Below, one piece after another: positions 22,306-29,884 of a DNA stretch of 35,991 nt. The position numbers were made by a program, and so were the translations under genes. The stretch comes from Eubacteriales bacterium (GTDB taxonomy: Bacteria > Bacillota > Clostridia > Lachnospirales > Lachnospiraceae): positions 1-35,991 of the forward strand of contig JAUNGJ010000012.1 of the NCBI GenBank assembly GCA_030524585.1. Direction: 5' to 3'. Under the pieces are notes generated by a model. It saw only the letters and a list, made by a program, of their open reading frames with translations. It was not told the DNA's origin and ran no database searches. Numbering within the stretch: position 1 is the stretch's first letter; each line of letters opens with the position of its first letter.

Positions 22306-23454
22306 ATGAAAGATTTTACGTTTAAGGTGCCGCAGGATATCGTATTTGGTATGGGCTCTATGAAAAAACTGCCGGAGCTGCTTGCCAAAAGTGGTTCGAA
22401 AAAGATGATGATCGTCTCAGACCGGGGACTTGAGAGGCTGGGAGTTGTAAAGAAAATTACAGACATTGTAGAGGCAGGTGGGATCGAGACGGTAAGCTTT
22501 CTTGATATTCTGCCGAATCCGACGGTGGATATGGTAAATGAGGCTACGGAGGTATATAAGAAGTCCGGAGCTACCAGTATTGTCGCTCTGGGCGGCGGAA
22601 GTCCGATGGATGTTGCTAAGGCAGTGGGTGTGCTGGCAAGATACGGTGGTTCTATCACAGAGTATGAGGGAGCGCATCTTGTGCCAGGGCCGATTGAACC
22701 GATTATTGCGATTCCCACCACGGCCGGCACCGGAAGTGAGGTGACAGCATTTTCGGTAATTACAGACACAGAAAGAAACTATAAACTAACGGTATTTAGT
22801 TATGAGTTGCTTCCTAAATACGCTCTTTTGGATCCGGAAATGATTATGTCCGTACCGCCGTCAATTGCTGCTTCCTGTGGAATCGATGCACTGATTCATG
22901 CGTGGGAGGCATATACGTCTCTGGGGGCATCCCCATTTTCAGACGCGATGGCAGAGAAGGCAATGGAATTAATTGGAGGAAATATCCGCCGTTTTGTTGC
23001 CAACAGAAAGGACGAAGAGGCAGCCTGCGCGATGATGTCAGGAAGCATGTTTGCAGGAATGGCATTTGCATGGGCAAGACTGGGAAATGTCCATGCCATG
23101 TCCCATCCGGTAAGCGCGTTCTTTGGCGTACAGCATGGCGTTGCCAATTCCATTCTGCTTCCGGTGATTGTGGAGTACAATGCGCTCGCAGATAATGGAA
23201 GATATGAGAAGATCTATAATTACATTCGTGAGAAAAAAGAGCCGGCAGTGGACTTTAAGCCTCAGATGCTGGTAGATGAGATCCGAAAGCTGAATGCAGA
23301 TCTGGGGATTCCGAAAACACTGTCCGAGGTTGGCGTAACGGAAGACAAGATTCCGCAGATGGCGGCAGACGCTATGAAGAGTGGTAATATTGCTGCAAAT
23401 CCAAGGCAGAGTACGCAGAAGGATATTGAGATGCTGTACCGCAGAGCAATGTAG
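22306..23454 (+). CDS. Iron-containing (type III) alcohol dehydrogenase
   Basis: Cytoplasmic NAD(P)-dependent oxidoreductase, 382 aa, usual length. Rossmann-like half: ALGGGSPMDVAKAVGVL (about residue 95) and the IPTTAGTGSEVTAFSVIT signature. Metal half: Asp/His ligands in CGIDALIHAWEAY and HAMSHPVSAFFGVQHGVAN, the last two histidines being the family iron ligands. Members reduce butyraldehyde, acetaldehyde, 3-hydroxypropionaldehyde or lactaldehyde; the substrate is not evident. ATG 22306 is used, with GGAGGGAG before it; the upstream in-frame ATG at 22243 lies inside the attenuator hairpin and is not credible. Expression probably depends on read-through of that hairpin. Confidence 0.93.
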   Translation: MKDFTFKVPQDIVFGMGSMKKLPELLAKSGSKKMMIVSDRGLERLGVVKKITDIVEAGGIETVSFLDILPNPTVDMVNEATEVYKKSGATSIVALGGGSPMDVAKAVGVLARYGGSITEYEGAHLVPGPIEPIIAIPTTAGTGSEVTAFSVITDTERNYKLTVFSYELLPKYALLDPEMIMSVPPSIAASCGIDALIHAWEAYTSLGASPFSDAMAEKAMELIGGNIRRFVANRKDEEAACAMMSGSMFAGMAFAWARLGNVHAMSHPVSAFFGVQHGVANSILLPVIVEYNALADNGRYEKIYNYIREKKEPAVDFKPQMLVDEIRKLNADLGIPKTLSEVGVTEDKIPQMAADAMKSGNIAANPRQSTQKDIEMLYRRAM

Positions 23455-23460
23455 AAAGTA

Positions 23461-23499
23461 AAAATTTCAGGGCAGATTTGTCTGTCCTGAAATTTTTTT
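23461..23499. terminator. Bidirectional terminator
   Basis: AAATTTCAGG-CAGA pairs with TCTG-CCTGAAATTT (one G-T), with A-rich and T-rich flanks, so it serves both the dehydrogenase and the convergent ferredoxin gene. Confidence 0.85.
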
Positions 23500-23509
23500 G
23501 TGAATAATT

Positions 23510-24337
23510 CTATAATTTTATTGCTTTTACCGGACAGTTATCAATGCAGTACATGCACAGAATACATTCGGTTCCGTTGGTTCTTTTCCTCGAGTTATTG
23601 GTTACCTCTACATTCATCGGGCAGATTCGTTCGCATTTCCCGCAGGAAATACATTTCGAGGAATCTACGGTGACACGGAAACGGGCAAAGTAGGACATCG
23701 GCTTTAGAAATACAGTCACCGGGCAGATATATTTACAAAACGCCCGGTTATCTTTGCATATATACGCCAAAGTAATGCCGACGGCATAGTACAGAATGTT
23801 GCCGGCGATGAAGCTCCACCACATAATCTGTTCAATATTATTTACTTTGAATATAAAAAGCGCGGCCACGAAGCCGAGGGATGCGGCAAAGACGAGATAT
23901 CGAATGAATCCCCAGTTTTTTCTGGCCGCCTGCGGCTTTTTGAAGGGAAGCAGATCCAGTATCATTGCAGTCCAGCAGGCATAACCGCACCAGCCGCGCC
24001 CAAACACCAGTGGTCCGAATATTTTGGCAACGGCATAGTGGATTGTAGCAGCTTCAAATACACCGAGAAAAAGGTAGTACCAGAAGCCTTCTATCTGCAT
24101 ATTTTCCCGGCTGAGAAAGCCCAGGTAGACCAGCATGTAAAGACCTACTGCAAACTGTACCACGTTGCGTGCATAGGGATTTTTTTTAATATATAAAATC
24201 AGACCGGCTGCTATACTGGTGCCTATGTAGGTAAAATTAAAGAGGTAAAATATATTGTCCAGTGCCTGCCAGAGTATTATGGCAATAGCTTCAAATATGC
24301 ACCACATGATCAGTGGTGAAGAGTATTTTTTTAACAT
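23510..24337 (-). CDS. Membrane 4Fe-4S ferredoxin (NapH/CcoG-like)
   Basis: Polytopic electron-transfer protein, 275 aa. Five to six hydrophobic helices carry the NapH-type motifs GRGWCGYACWTAMILDLLPF and FCKYICPVTVFL. The C-terminus is a bacterial two-cluster ferredoxin with CISCGKCERICPMNV and CILCMYCIDNCPVKAI, all eight Cys present. Such proteins pass electrons between a quinone or flavin system and a reductase; no partner is adjacent, so the pathway is open. The start is placed at 24337 because AAGGAGA precedes that ATG; the ATG at 24361 has no site. An extended -10 promoter lies at 24373-24381. Confidence 0.9.
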   Translation of the reverse strand: MLKKYSSPLIMWCIFEAIAIILWQALDNIFYLFNFTYIGTSIAAGLILYIKKNPYARNVVQFAVGLYMLVYLGFLSRENMQIEGFWYYLFLGVFEAATIHYAVAKIFGPLVFGRGWCGYACWTAMILDLLPFKKPQAARKNWGFIRYLVFAASLGFVAALFIFKVNNIEQIMWWSFIAGNILYYAVGITLAYICKDNRAFCKYICPVTVFLKPMSYFARFRVTVDSSKCISCGKCERICPMNVEVTNNSRKRTNGTECILCMYCIDNCPVKAIKL

Positions 24338-24372
24338 GAGTGCTTCTCCTTCATTGGTCATCTGTAATTTTT

Positions 24373-24381
24373 ATTATACCA
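24373..24381 (-). promoter_or_regulatory. Extended -10 promoter of the membrane ferredoxin gene
   Basis: Read on the minus strand, TGGTATAAT is a perfect TATAAT with the TGn extension. No good -35 is visible upstream. Confidence 0.5.
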
Positions 24382-24447
24382 CCATTATTCTTAAGAAAGC
24401 GAAGAGTTTAAGACTTTTGATAAAATTTAAGAAAAATAGTGTGTTTA

Positions 24448-24479
24448 TATCCCGGGAGATGGCGTTGTCTGCCGGGATA
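24448..24479. other. Hairpin in the divergent intergenic region
   Basis: TATCCCGG (24448-24455) and CCGGGATA (24472-24479) form an 8-bp stem with an inner AGA/TCT. It lies between the divergent ferredoxin and SGNH promoters and could be an operator or a terminator for readthrough. Confidence 0.3.
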
Positions 24480-24502
24480 ATTTATTATTCGTTCATAACA
24501 CA

Positions 24503-24531
24503 TTGCGATGCGGCTTTGATTTTGTTATGAT
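24503..24531 (+). promoter_or_regulatory. Promoter of the SGNH hydrolase-selenoprotein transcript
   Basis: TTGCGA (24503-24508), 17 bp, TATGAT (24526-24531). It lies 25 bp before the GTG start with an AGGGAGG site between. Confidence 0.5.
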
Positions 24532-24555
24532 AGTAATATTGTCAGGGAGGGATAT

Positions 24556-25200
24556 GTGGTGAAAACAATACTTTGCTATGGAGATTCAAATACATATGGC
24601 TATTATCCGGTGAATGGAGAAAGGCTTCCTAAAAGCATACGCTGGACAGGGCGTCTGCAGATGCTGCTTGGGGAGGATTACACGGTGATCGAGGAAGGCT
24701 GCAACGGCAGAACTACGGTGTATAAAGAGCCGATTGACGTCTGGAAATGTGGGCTGGAATATCTGAAACCGTGTCTGAACTCACACAAGCCGGTAGATGC
24801 TGTTGTGATGATGCTGGGAACAAATGATTTGAAAACCATGTTTCATGCAGGTGTCAGGGAAATTTCAGAGGGAGCAGAGCGTTTGGTGCAGGAGATTTAT
24901 GATTTTGCAGGGCAGAAGCAGAGTTTCCGGCCGCAGGTGATTTTGGTGTCGCCGCCGGAGATTGGAGCGGATATATGCAGCTCTTCGTTCCGGGACAGCT
25001 TTGACGAGACGGCGATAGACCGTTCAAAAGAATTTCCGAAGTATTACAGGGAAGTGGCCAGGCGGAATGGCTGTGTGTTTCTTGACGCGGCAAAAGTGGT
25101 GGCGCCATCGAAAGAGGACTCGCTGCATCTGATGCCGGAGGAACATGCAAAGCTGGCGGAGGCTCTGTATACCTGTATAAAGGAGAAGCTGCCATGGTAG
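24556..25200 (+). CDS. SGNH/GDSL-family hydrolase
   Basis: Cytoplasmic esterase/lipase-fold enzyme, 214 aa, no signal peptide. Catalytic blocks: CYGDSNTYG (Ser, block I), EEGCNGRTT (Gly, block II), MMLGTNDLK (Asn, block III) and DSLHLMPEEH (Asp-x-x-His, block V). It resembles arylesterase or acyl-CoA thioesterase-type members; the substrate is unknown. GTG 24556 follows AGGGAGG. Its TAG stop overlaps the ATG of the next gene (ATGGTAG), so the two are coupled in translation. Confidence 0.92.
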   Translation: MVKTILCYGDSNTYGYYPVNGERLPKSIRWTGRLQMLLGEDYTVIEEGCNGRTTVYKEPIDVWKCGLEYLKPCLNSHKPVDAVVMMLGTNDLKTMFHAGVREISEGAERLVQEIYDFAGQKQSFRPQVILVSPPEIGADICSSSFRDSFDETAIDRSKEFPKYYREVARRNGCVFLDAAKVVAPSKEDSLHLMPEEHAKLAEALYTCIKEKLPW

Positions 25201-25520
25201 AACTGAATGAGAATGCAATTGCCTATATGGAGAGGCGGAATTATACGGATATAGTTCTGAATGTAATAGAATTTACCAGCTGATGCGCACCTCCGCGCAT
25301 GGAGATATCAGTAGGCTTTGCTGATAAGGATGAAGCATATTATGCCGGACACGGATATGTCTGGGATGATAGTGTGATTGGTAAGGTGTATTACCCGAGA
25401 GAGGGTGTGGAGACAGAGGGACAGATTAGGGTGCGGTATATGGAATATCCGTGGATCAGTACCTTTGAGGTTGATGGAATTCGTGCGGCTTCTTTCGACA
25501 ATGATACGGATAAAGAATAG
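25194..25520 (+). CDS. Probable small selenoprotein (HesB/IscA-like; in-frame TGA read as Sec)
   Basis: One 108-codon frame runs from ATG 25194 to TAG 25518-25520, broken only by TGA at codon 30 (25281-25283), followed at once by TGC (Cys). AAAGGAG lies 8 bp before 25194, whereas the internal ATG 25299, where an ordinary gene caller would start, has no ribosome binding site. Both sides of the TGA read as one compact protein: ELNENAIAYMERRNYTDIVL and FTS, then Sec-Cys-Ala-Pro-Pro-Arg and MEISVGFADKDE, YVWDDSVIGKVYYP and YPWISTFEVDGI. The A-x-x-Y-helix-strand-Cys layout recalls IscA/HesB-like proteins, and families with Cys-Cys or Sec-Cys here are known to me from memory. A nonsense mutation is the alternative. 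Confidence 0.7.
25281..25310 (+). promoter_or_regulatory. Candidate bacterial SECIS hairpin
   Basis: Directly after the TGA, CTCC (25291-25294) pairs with GGAG (25301-25304) around the loop GCGCAT, enclosed by TGAT/ATCA. Competing with it, ATGCGC (25283-25288) pairs with GCGCAT (25295-25300). Either would be at the place a bacterial SECIS needs to be; neither is proof. Confidence 0.4.
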
Positions 25521-25537
25521 GAATGAAGGACAGACTT

Positions 25538-26740
25538 ATGAAAATGAATTATCAAAAAACAATATATGCGTGTTTTGTTGGATATATTGTGCAGGCAATC
25601 GTCAATAATTTTGTGCCGCTGCTTTTTTTGATGTTTCATGACAGCTATGGGATTCCGCTGGAGAAGATTACATTACTGGTAACCTTCAACTTTGGACTCC
25701 AGCTGCTTGTGGATTTGTGTTCGATTGGCTTTGTTGACCGGATCGGATACCGGGCATCCATGATACTGGCCCATGTGCTGGCTGCATCAGGAATGATTCT
25801 GCTTACGGTTCTGCCGGATTTATTTGCAGATTCTTTTGCCGGACTACTGATTGCAGTTATTATCTATGCAGTCGGCGGAGGTCTGCTGGAGGTTCTGGTA
25901 AGCCCGGTGATGGAGGCATGTCCGACGGATAATAAGGAGACGGCCATGAGCCTTCTGCACTCTTTTTACTGTTGGGGGCATGTGGGAGTGGTATTGATTT
26001 CTACCATTTTCTTTCAGCTGGCAGGCATTGAAAAATGGAAAATACTTGCAGTTTTGTGGGCGGTTATTCCGCTGTTAAATGCAGTTCTGTTTACAGCGGT
26101 ACCAATGGCGCCGCTGGTGGAAGAGGGAGAGAAGGGACTTTCAGTGAAGGAGCTTTTTTCTCTGAAAATTTTCTGGATTTTACTGCTGATGATGGTGTGC
26201 TCCGGCGCCAGTGAGCAGGGGGTTAGTCAGTGGGCATCTGCGCTGGCAGAGCACAGCCTTGGTATCAGCAAAACGGTTGGAGACCTGGCCGGACCCATGA
26301 CATTTGCCATTTTTATGGGAAGTGCCAGGGCATATTATGGCAGAAAAGGTGAGCGGATTGATCTGGAACGGTTTATGTATGGAAGCAGTATTCTGTGTGC
26401 AGCTGCCTATCTGATGATCGCACTGATTCCGATCCCGGCATTAGGATTAGTGGGATGCGGTCTGTGCGGCCTGTCCGTGGGGATTATGTGGCCGGGAACC
26501 TTCAGTATGGCGTCAGCTGCAATTAAGCGGGGCGGTACGGCTATGTTTGCCCTGCTCGCACTGGCAGGAGATGTGGGCTGCTCGGCAGGACCGACGCTGG
26601 CAGGTGCGGTATCGGGCATTTTGGGAGATGATCTGAGGAAGGGAATTATGGCAGCAGTTATATTTCCGGTACTTTTGGTCATTTCTTTGATCATAAAGAA
26701 GGAAAATACGAAAAAAGTGTTAGGTGAAGGTAATGAGTAA
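25538..26740 (+). CDS. MFS transporter, FucP/sugar-type or drug-type
   Basis: Membrane transporter, about 400 aa, with about 12 hydrophobic helices in two halves and a short cytoplasmic loop (EEGEKGLSVKELF). The segment after helix 2 (FVDRIGYRASM) is the MFS motif A place with the D-R-x-G pattern. Helix 5 region has YCWGHVGVV. The substrate cannot be deduced; the close relatives I would expect are sugar permease-like. ATG 25538 is used because GAAGGA lies about 7 bp before it; an ATG at 25523 is also open. It overlaps the MATE gene and starts soon after the selenoprotein gene. Confidence 0.88.
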   Translation: MKMNYQKTIYACFVGYIVQAIVNNFVPLLFLMFHDSYGIPLEKITLLVTFNFGLQLLVDLCSIGFVDRIGYRASMILAHVLAASGMILLTVLPDLFADSFAGLLIAVIIYAVGGGLLEVLVSPVMEACPTDNKETAMSLLHSFYCWGHVGVVLISTIFFQLAGIEKWKILAVLWAVIPLLNAVLFTAVPMAPLVEEGEKGLSVKELFSLKIFWILLLMMVCSGASEQGVSQWASALAEHSLGISKTVGDLAGPMTFAIFMGSARAYYGRKGERIDLERFMYGSSILCAAAYLMIALIPIPALGLVGCGLCGLSVGIMWPGTFSMASAAIKRGGTAMFALLALAGDVGCSAGPTLAGAVSGILGDDLRKGIMAAVIFPVLLVISLIIKKENTKKVLGEGNE

Positions 26741-28091
26741 GAGTAAGCAGGTCAATTTAATCGATGGGCCTATCTTAAGATCGCTGGTTACGCTGGCGAT
26801 GCCGATTATGGCATCGTCTTTTTTGAATACTGTTTACAGTATCACGGATATGGCCTGGATTGGAATGCTCGGATCAAAGGCGGTAGCCGGTGTCGGTGTT
26901 GGAGGTATGTATGTCTGGCTGTCGCAGGGACTGTCCTCTCTTGCGAGAATGGGTGGACAGGTCAACGTGGCCCAATCCGTAGGCCGTGGAAGAAGGGACG
27001 AAGCGGGACAGTATGCCAGAGCTGCGTTGCAGATGGTGGCAGTGTTTGGCGTGGTATTTGCGCTGATTAGCGTGGTTTTTACCGATGAATTGGTCGCATT
27101 ATTTCATTTGGGGGATGAGGAGACAGTTCAGTGTGCGCTGGCTTATATGAGGATTACCTGCGGGCTGGTTATTTTCTCCTATCTAACGGTAGTGCTGACT
27201 GGAATTTATACGGCTCAGGGGGATTCCAGAACACCGCTTCTGGCAAATTTTATAGGACTTATTATCAATATGATTATGGATCCGCTGCTGATTCTGGGTG
27301 TGGGAGTATTTCCAAGGCTGGAAGTAGTAGGCGCAGCAGTGGCTACTGTGCTGGCACAGCTCATTGTAATGCTGGTCCTTGTCATTGGCATTTTACGTGA
27401 TAAGAGCGGAAATAATGTGCTGACGGGAGTTTCGTTACAGAGGCTTTCTGGAAGGCAGTATTACCGGGGAGTGTGCCGAATCGGCACACCCACTGCGATT
27501 CAGGGCACGGTATACTGCATGATTTCGATGGTGCTCACCAGAATGGTGGCAGCTTTTGGTCCCGGAGCGGTGGCGGTGCAGCGTGTGGGCGGTCAGGTAG
27601 AAGCAATATCCTGGAACACGGCGGATGGATTCGCTGCGGCAATGAACGCCTTTGCTGCTCAGAACTATGGGGCAGGTCAGATGGAAAGAGTACGCAGGGG
27701 ATACCGCATTTCATTCTGGACGATTGCCATATGGGGCGGCGTGATAACGCTGCTTTTTATCCTGTTTCCGGGACAGATTTCCCGTGTGTTTTTCCATGAA
27801 GCAGAGGCTATTGGAATATCTGCCAATTACCTTAGGATTATTGGAATCAGTGAAGCGTTTATGTGTGTAGAACTGATGACGGTCGGAGCGCTGTCCGGGC
27901 TTGGAAGAACAAAGCTTTGCAGCGTAATCAGTATTCTTTTGACAGGCTCCAGGATACCGCTGGCGATTGTGCTGTCGGTTACACCGTTAGCTCTGAATGG
28001 TGTTTGGTGGGCATTGACCATATCGTCAGTGATGAAGGGAATTGTATTTACATCGACATTTAAAATCGTAACCAGGGAGAAGAGAACGTGA
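26733..28091 (+). CDS. MATE-family efflux transporter
   Basis: Membrane exporter, 452 aa, with 12 helices in two MatE repeats. The start has the family opening LIDGPILRSLVTLAMPIMASSFLN and then YSITDMAWIGMLGSKAVAGVG; TAQGDSRTPL in the first repeat loop and SGLGRTKLC in the second are conserved positions. MATE proteins extrude cationic compounds in exchange for Na+ or H+. It overlaps the MFS stop by 8 bp, and its own stop overlaps the GTG of the ABC gene (GTGA), so the four transporter genes form one coupled set. Confidence 0.92.
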   Translation: MSKSKQVNLIDGPILRSLVTLAMPIMASSFLNTVYSITDMAWIGMLGSKAVAGVGVGGMYVWLSQGLSSLARMGGQVNVAQSVGRGRRDEAGQYARAALQMVAVFGVVFALISVVFTDELVALFHLGDEETVQCALAYMRITCGLVIFSYLTVVLTGIYTAQGDSRTPLLANFIGLIINMIMDPLLILGVGVFPRLEVVGAAVATVLAQLIVMLVLVIGILRDKSGNNVLTGVSLQRLSGRQYYRGVCRIGTPTAIQGTVYCMISMVLTRMVAAFGPGAVAVQRVGGQVEAISWNTADGFAAAMNAFAAQNYGAGQMERVRRGYRISFWTIAIWGGVITLLFILFPGQISRVFFHEAEAIGISANYLRIIGISEAFMCVELMTVGALSGLGRTKLCSVISILLTGSRIPLAIVLSVTPLALNGVWWALTISSVMKGIVFTSTFKIVTREKRT

Positions 28092-29884
28092 AGAAGAAAA
28101 ATGGAAAATTTAACTTAATACTGCGCTTTTCACAGAATGCGAGGAAATATTTTGCTGTTGTTCTTGCCGCGTCTCTTGTCTCGACAGCTCTTAATGCACT
28201 GATTCCGAGAATTTTCAGCTTCACCATCGATCAGGTATTGGTTCCGGGAGGGATTTCCTGGCTGAAGGGGCACCTATGGATTTTGTCGCTGATGGTAATC
28301 GGCATTGCCCTTGGAAATGGCATTGCGATTTATCTGTACCGGAATAATACGTCGAAAGCTGGGGAGACCTTTGCCAAAAACATGCGGGATATGCTGTTTT
28401 ATCACGTACAGAGGCTTCCGATGAAGTGGCACAGTGAAAATCAGACCGGAGATATTATTCAGCGGTGTACAGCGGATGTGGAGACAATAAGAAACTTTGT
28501 CGTTACTCAGGTATTAGAAGTGTTTCGTACGGTCTTTTTGTTAGTGATTTCATTGATTATGATGTTTTCCATGAATGTGAAGCTGACTTTTGTGGCATTG
28601 GCCTTTACACCGGTTATTGTTATTTATTCGAGTGTGTTCTATCATCTGATTGCCAGAAACTTCACCACAGCAGATGAGGCAGAGGGAGAGCTGTCTACAG
28701 TTGTTCAGGAAAATGCTACCGGAGTCCGGGTAGTGCGGGCTTTTGGACGGGAGAAATTTGAGATTGACCGGTTTGATGAGAAGAATGATATATTTGCCAG
28801 ATTGTGGATAAAGCTTGGAACACTGTCGGGGCTGTATTGGGCAGTGGGAGATCTGATCACGGGATTTCAGGTTCTCTTTATCATTACTCTGGGCGCCGTG
28901 GAGGCGGTCGGCGGCGGTATTACTGCCGGAGAATTTATTGCATTTGCTTCCTATAATACTACGCTCGTGTGGCCGATCAGAAGTCTGGGTCGTATTCTGT
29001 CAGAAATGAGCAAGGCGGGAGTTTCCTTTGACCGGGTCAATTACATCCTGAATTCTGTGGAAGAGGACATGCGGACGGAAGGACAGATTCCGGAGCATAT
29101 GGACATTACCTTTGAACATGTGACGTTTGGATATCGTGATGACCAGAAGGTGCTGAAGGATGTAAGCTTCCATATGGAAGAAGGCTCAGTATATGGAATC
29201 CTTGGAGGAACTGGGAGCGGAAAATCTACGCTGGCCCATCTTTTGGACCGATTGTATGTATTAGAAGAAGGAACAATTCGGATAGGCGGAGTGGATATTC
29301 GGAATATTTCCCGGGGATGGCTGCGTGAGCATGTTGGCATGGTGCTTCAGGAGCCGTTTCTATTTTCACGGACCATTCGGGAAAATATCGCTGCGGCAAA
29401 TCCTTCTGCGACGATGGAAGAAATTAGAGAGGCGGCAAAGATTGCCTGTGTAGATGATACAATTATGGCTTTTCCGGATGGATATGATACCATAGTGGGC
29501 GAGCGGGGAGTTACTCTGTCCGGAGGCCAGAGGCAGAGGGTAGCGATTGCCAGAATGCTGATCGCAAAGACTCCGATTATGATATTTGATGATTCTCTGT
29601 CGGCTGTTGATGCAGAGACGGATGCCAGAATCCGGTGGGCGCTGAGAGAAAAGATGAAGTATGCTACTGTTATTCTGATTTCCCACCGTATAACAACGCT
29701 TATGGAGGCAAAACAGATTCTGGTGCTGAATCATGGATGTGTAGAGGAAATGGGAACCCATCAGGAGCTGATCAGGAACGGAAAGATTTACCAGAAGATC
29801 TATGAAATCCAAATGAATCAGGATGACCGCAGGCTTCTGGAGGAAGGAGAGCTGGCAGATGAAAGAAAATATGAGGGGGAATAG
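28088..29884 (+). CDS. ABC exporter half, heterodimer subunit with Asp in place of the Walker B Glu
   Basis: Membrane ATPase, 598 aa: six helices (about 1-310), then a nucleotide-binding domain with GGTGSGKST (about 372), Q-loop VLQEPFLF, signature LSGGQRQR (about 476), Walker B IMIFDDSLSAVD and H-loop ISHRITT. The residue after the Walker B Asp is Asp rather than the catalytic Glu, so its own site is probably weak; the signature is canonical. This is the TM287/BmrC-like member of a heterodimeric exporter (family knowledge). It starts with GTG overlapping the MATE stop, with GGGAG upstream. Confidence 0.95.
   Translation: MKKKNGKFNLILRFSQNARKYFAVVLAASLVSTALNALIPRIFSFTIDQVLVPGGISWLKGHLWILSLMVIGIALGNGIAIYLYRNNTSKAGETFAKNMRDMLFYHVQRLPMKWHSENQTGDIIQRCTADVETIRNFVVTQVLEVFRTVFLLVISLIMMFSMNVKLTFVALAFTPVIVIYSSVFYHLIARNFTTADEAEGELSTVVQENATGVRVVRAFGREKFEIDRFDEKNDIFARLWIKLGTLSGLYWAVGDLITGFQVLFIITLGAVEAVGGGITAGEFIAFASYNTTLVWPIRSLGRILSEMSKAGVSFDRVNYILNSVEEDMRTEGQIPEHMDITFEHVTFGYRDDQKVLKDVSFHMEEGSVYGILGGTGSGKSTLAHLLDRLYVLEEGTIRIGGVDIRNISRGWLREHVGMVLQEPFLFSRTIRENIAAANPSATMEEIREAAKIACVDDTIMAFPDGYDTIVGERGVTLSGGQRQRVAIARMLIAKTPIMIFDDSLSAVDAETDARIRWALREKMKYATVILISHRITTLMEAKQILVLNHGCVEEMGTHQELIRNGKIYQKIYEIQMNQDDRRLLEEGELADERKYEGE

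Noticed and set aside
25299-25520. Stand-alone 73-aa gene starting at 25299
   Set aside because: There is no ribosome binding site, and the same frame continues upstream through a single TGA to a well-placed start at 25194.
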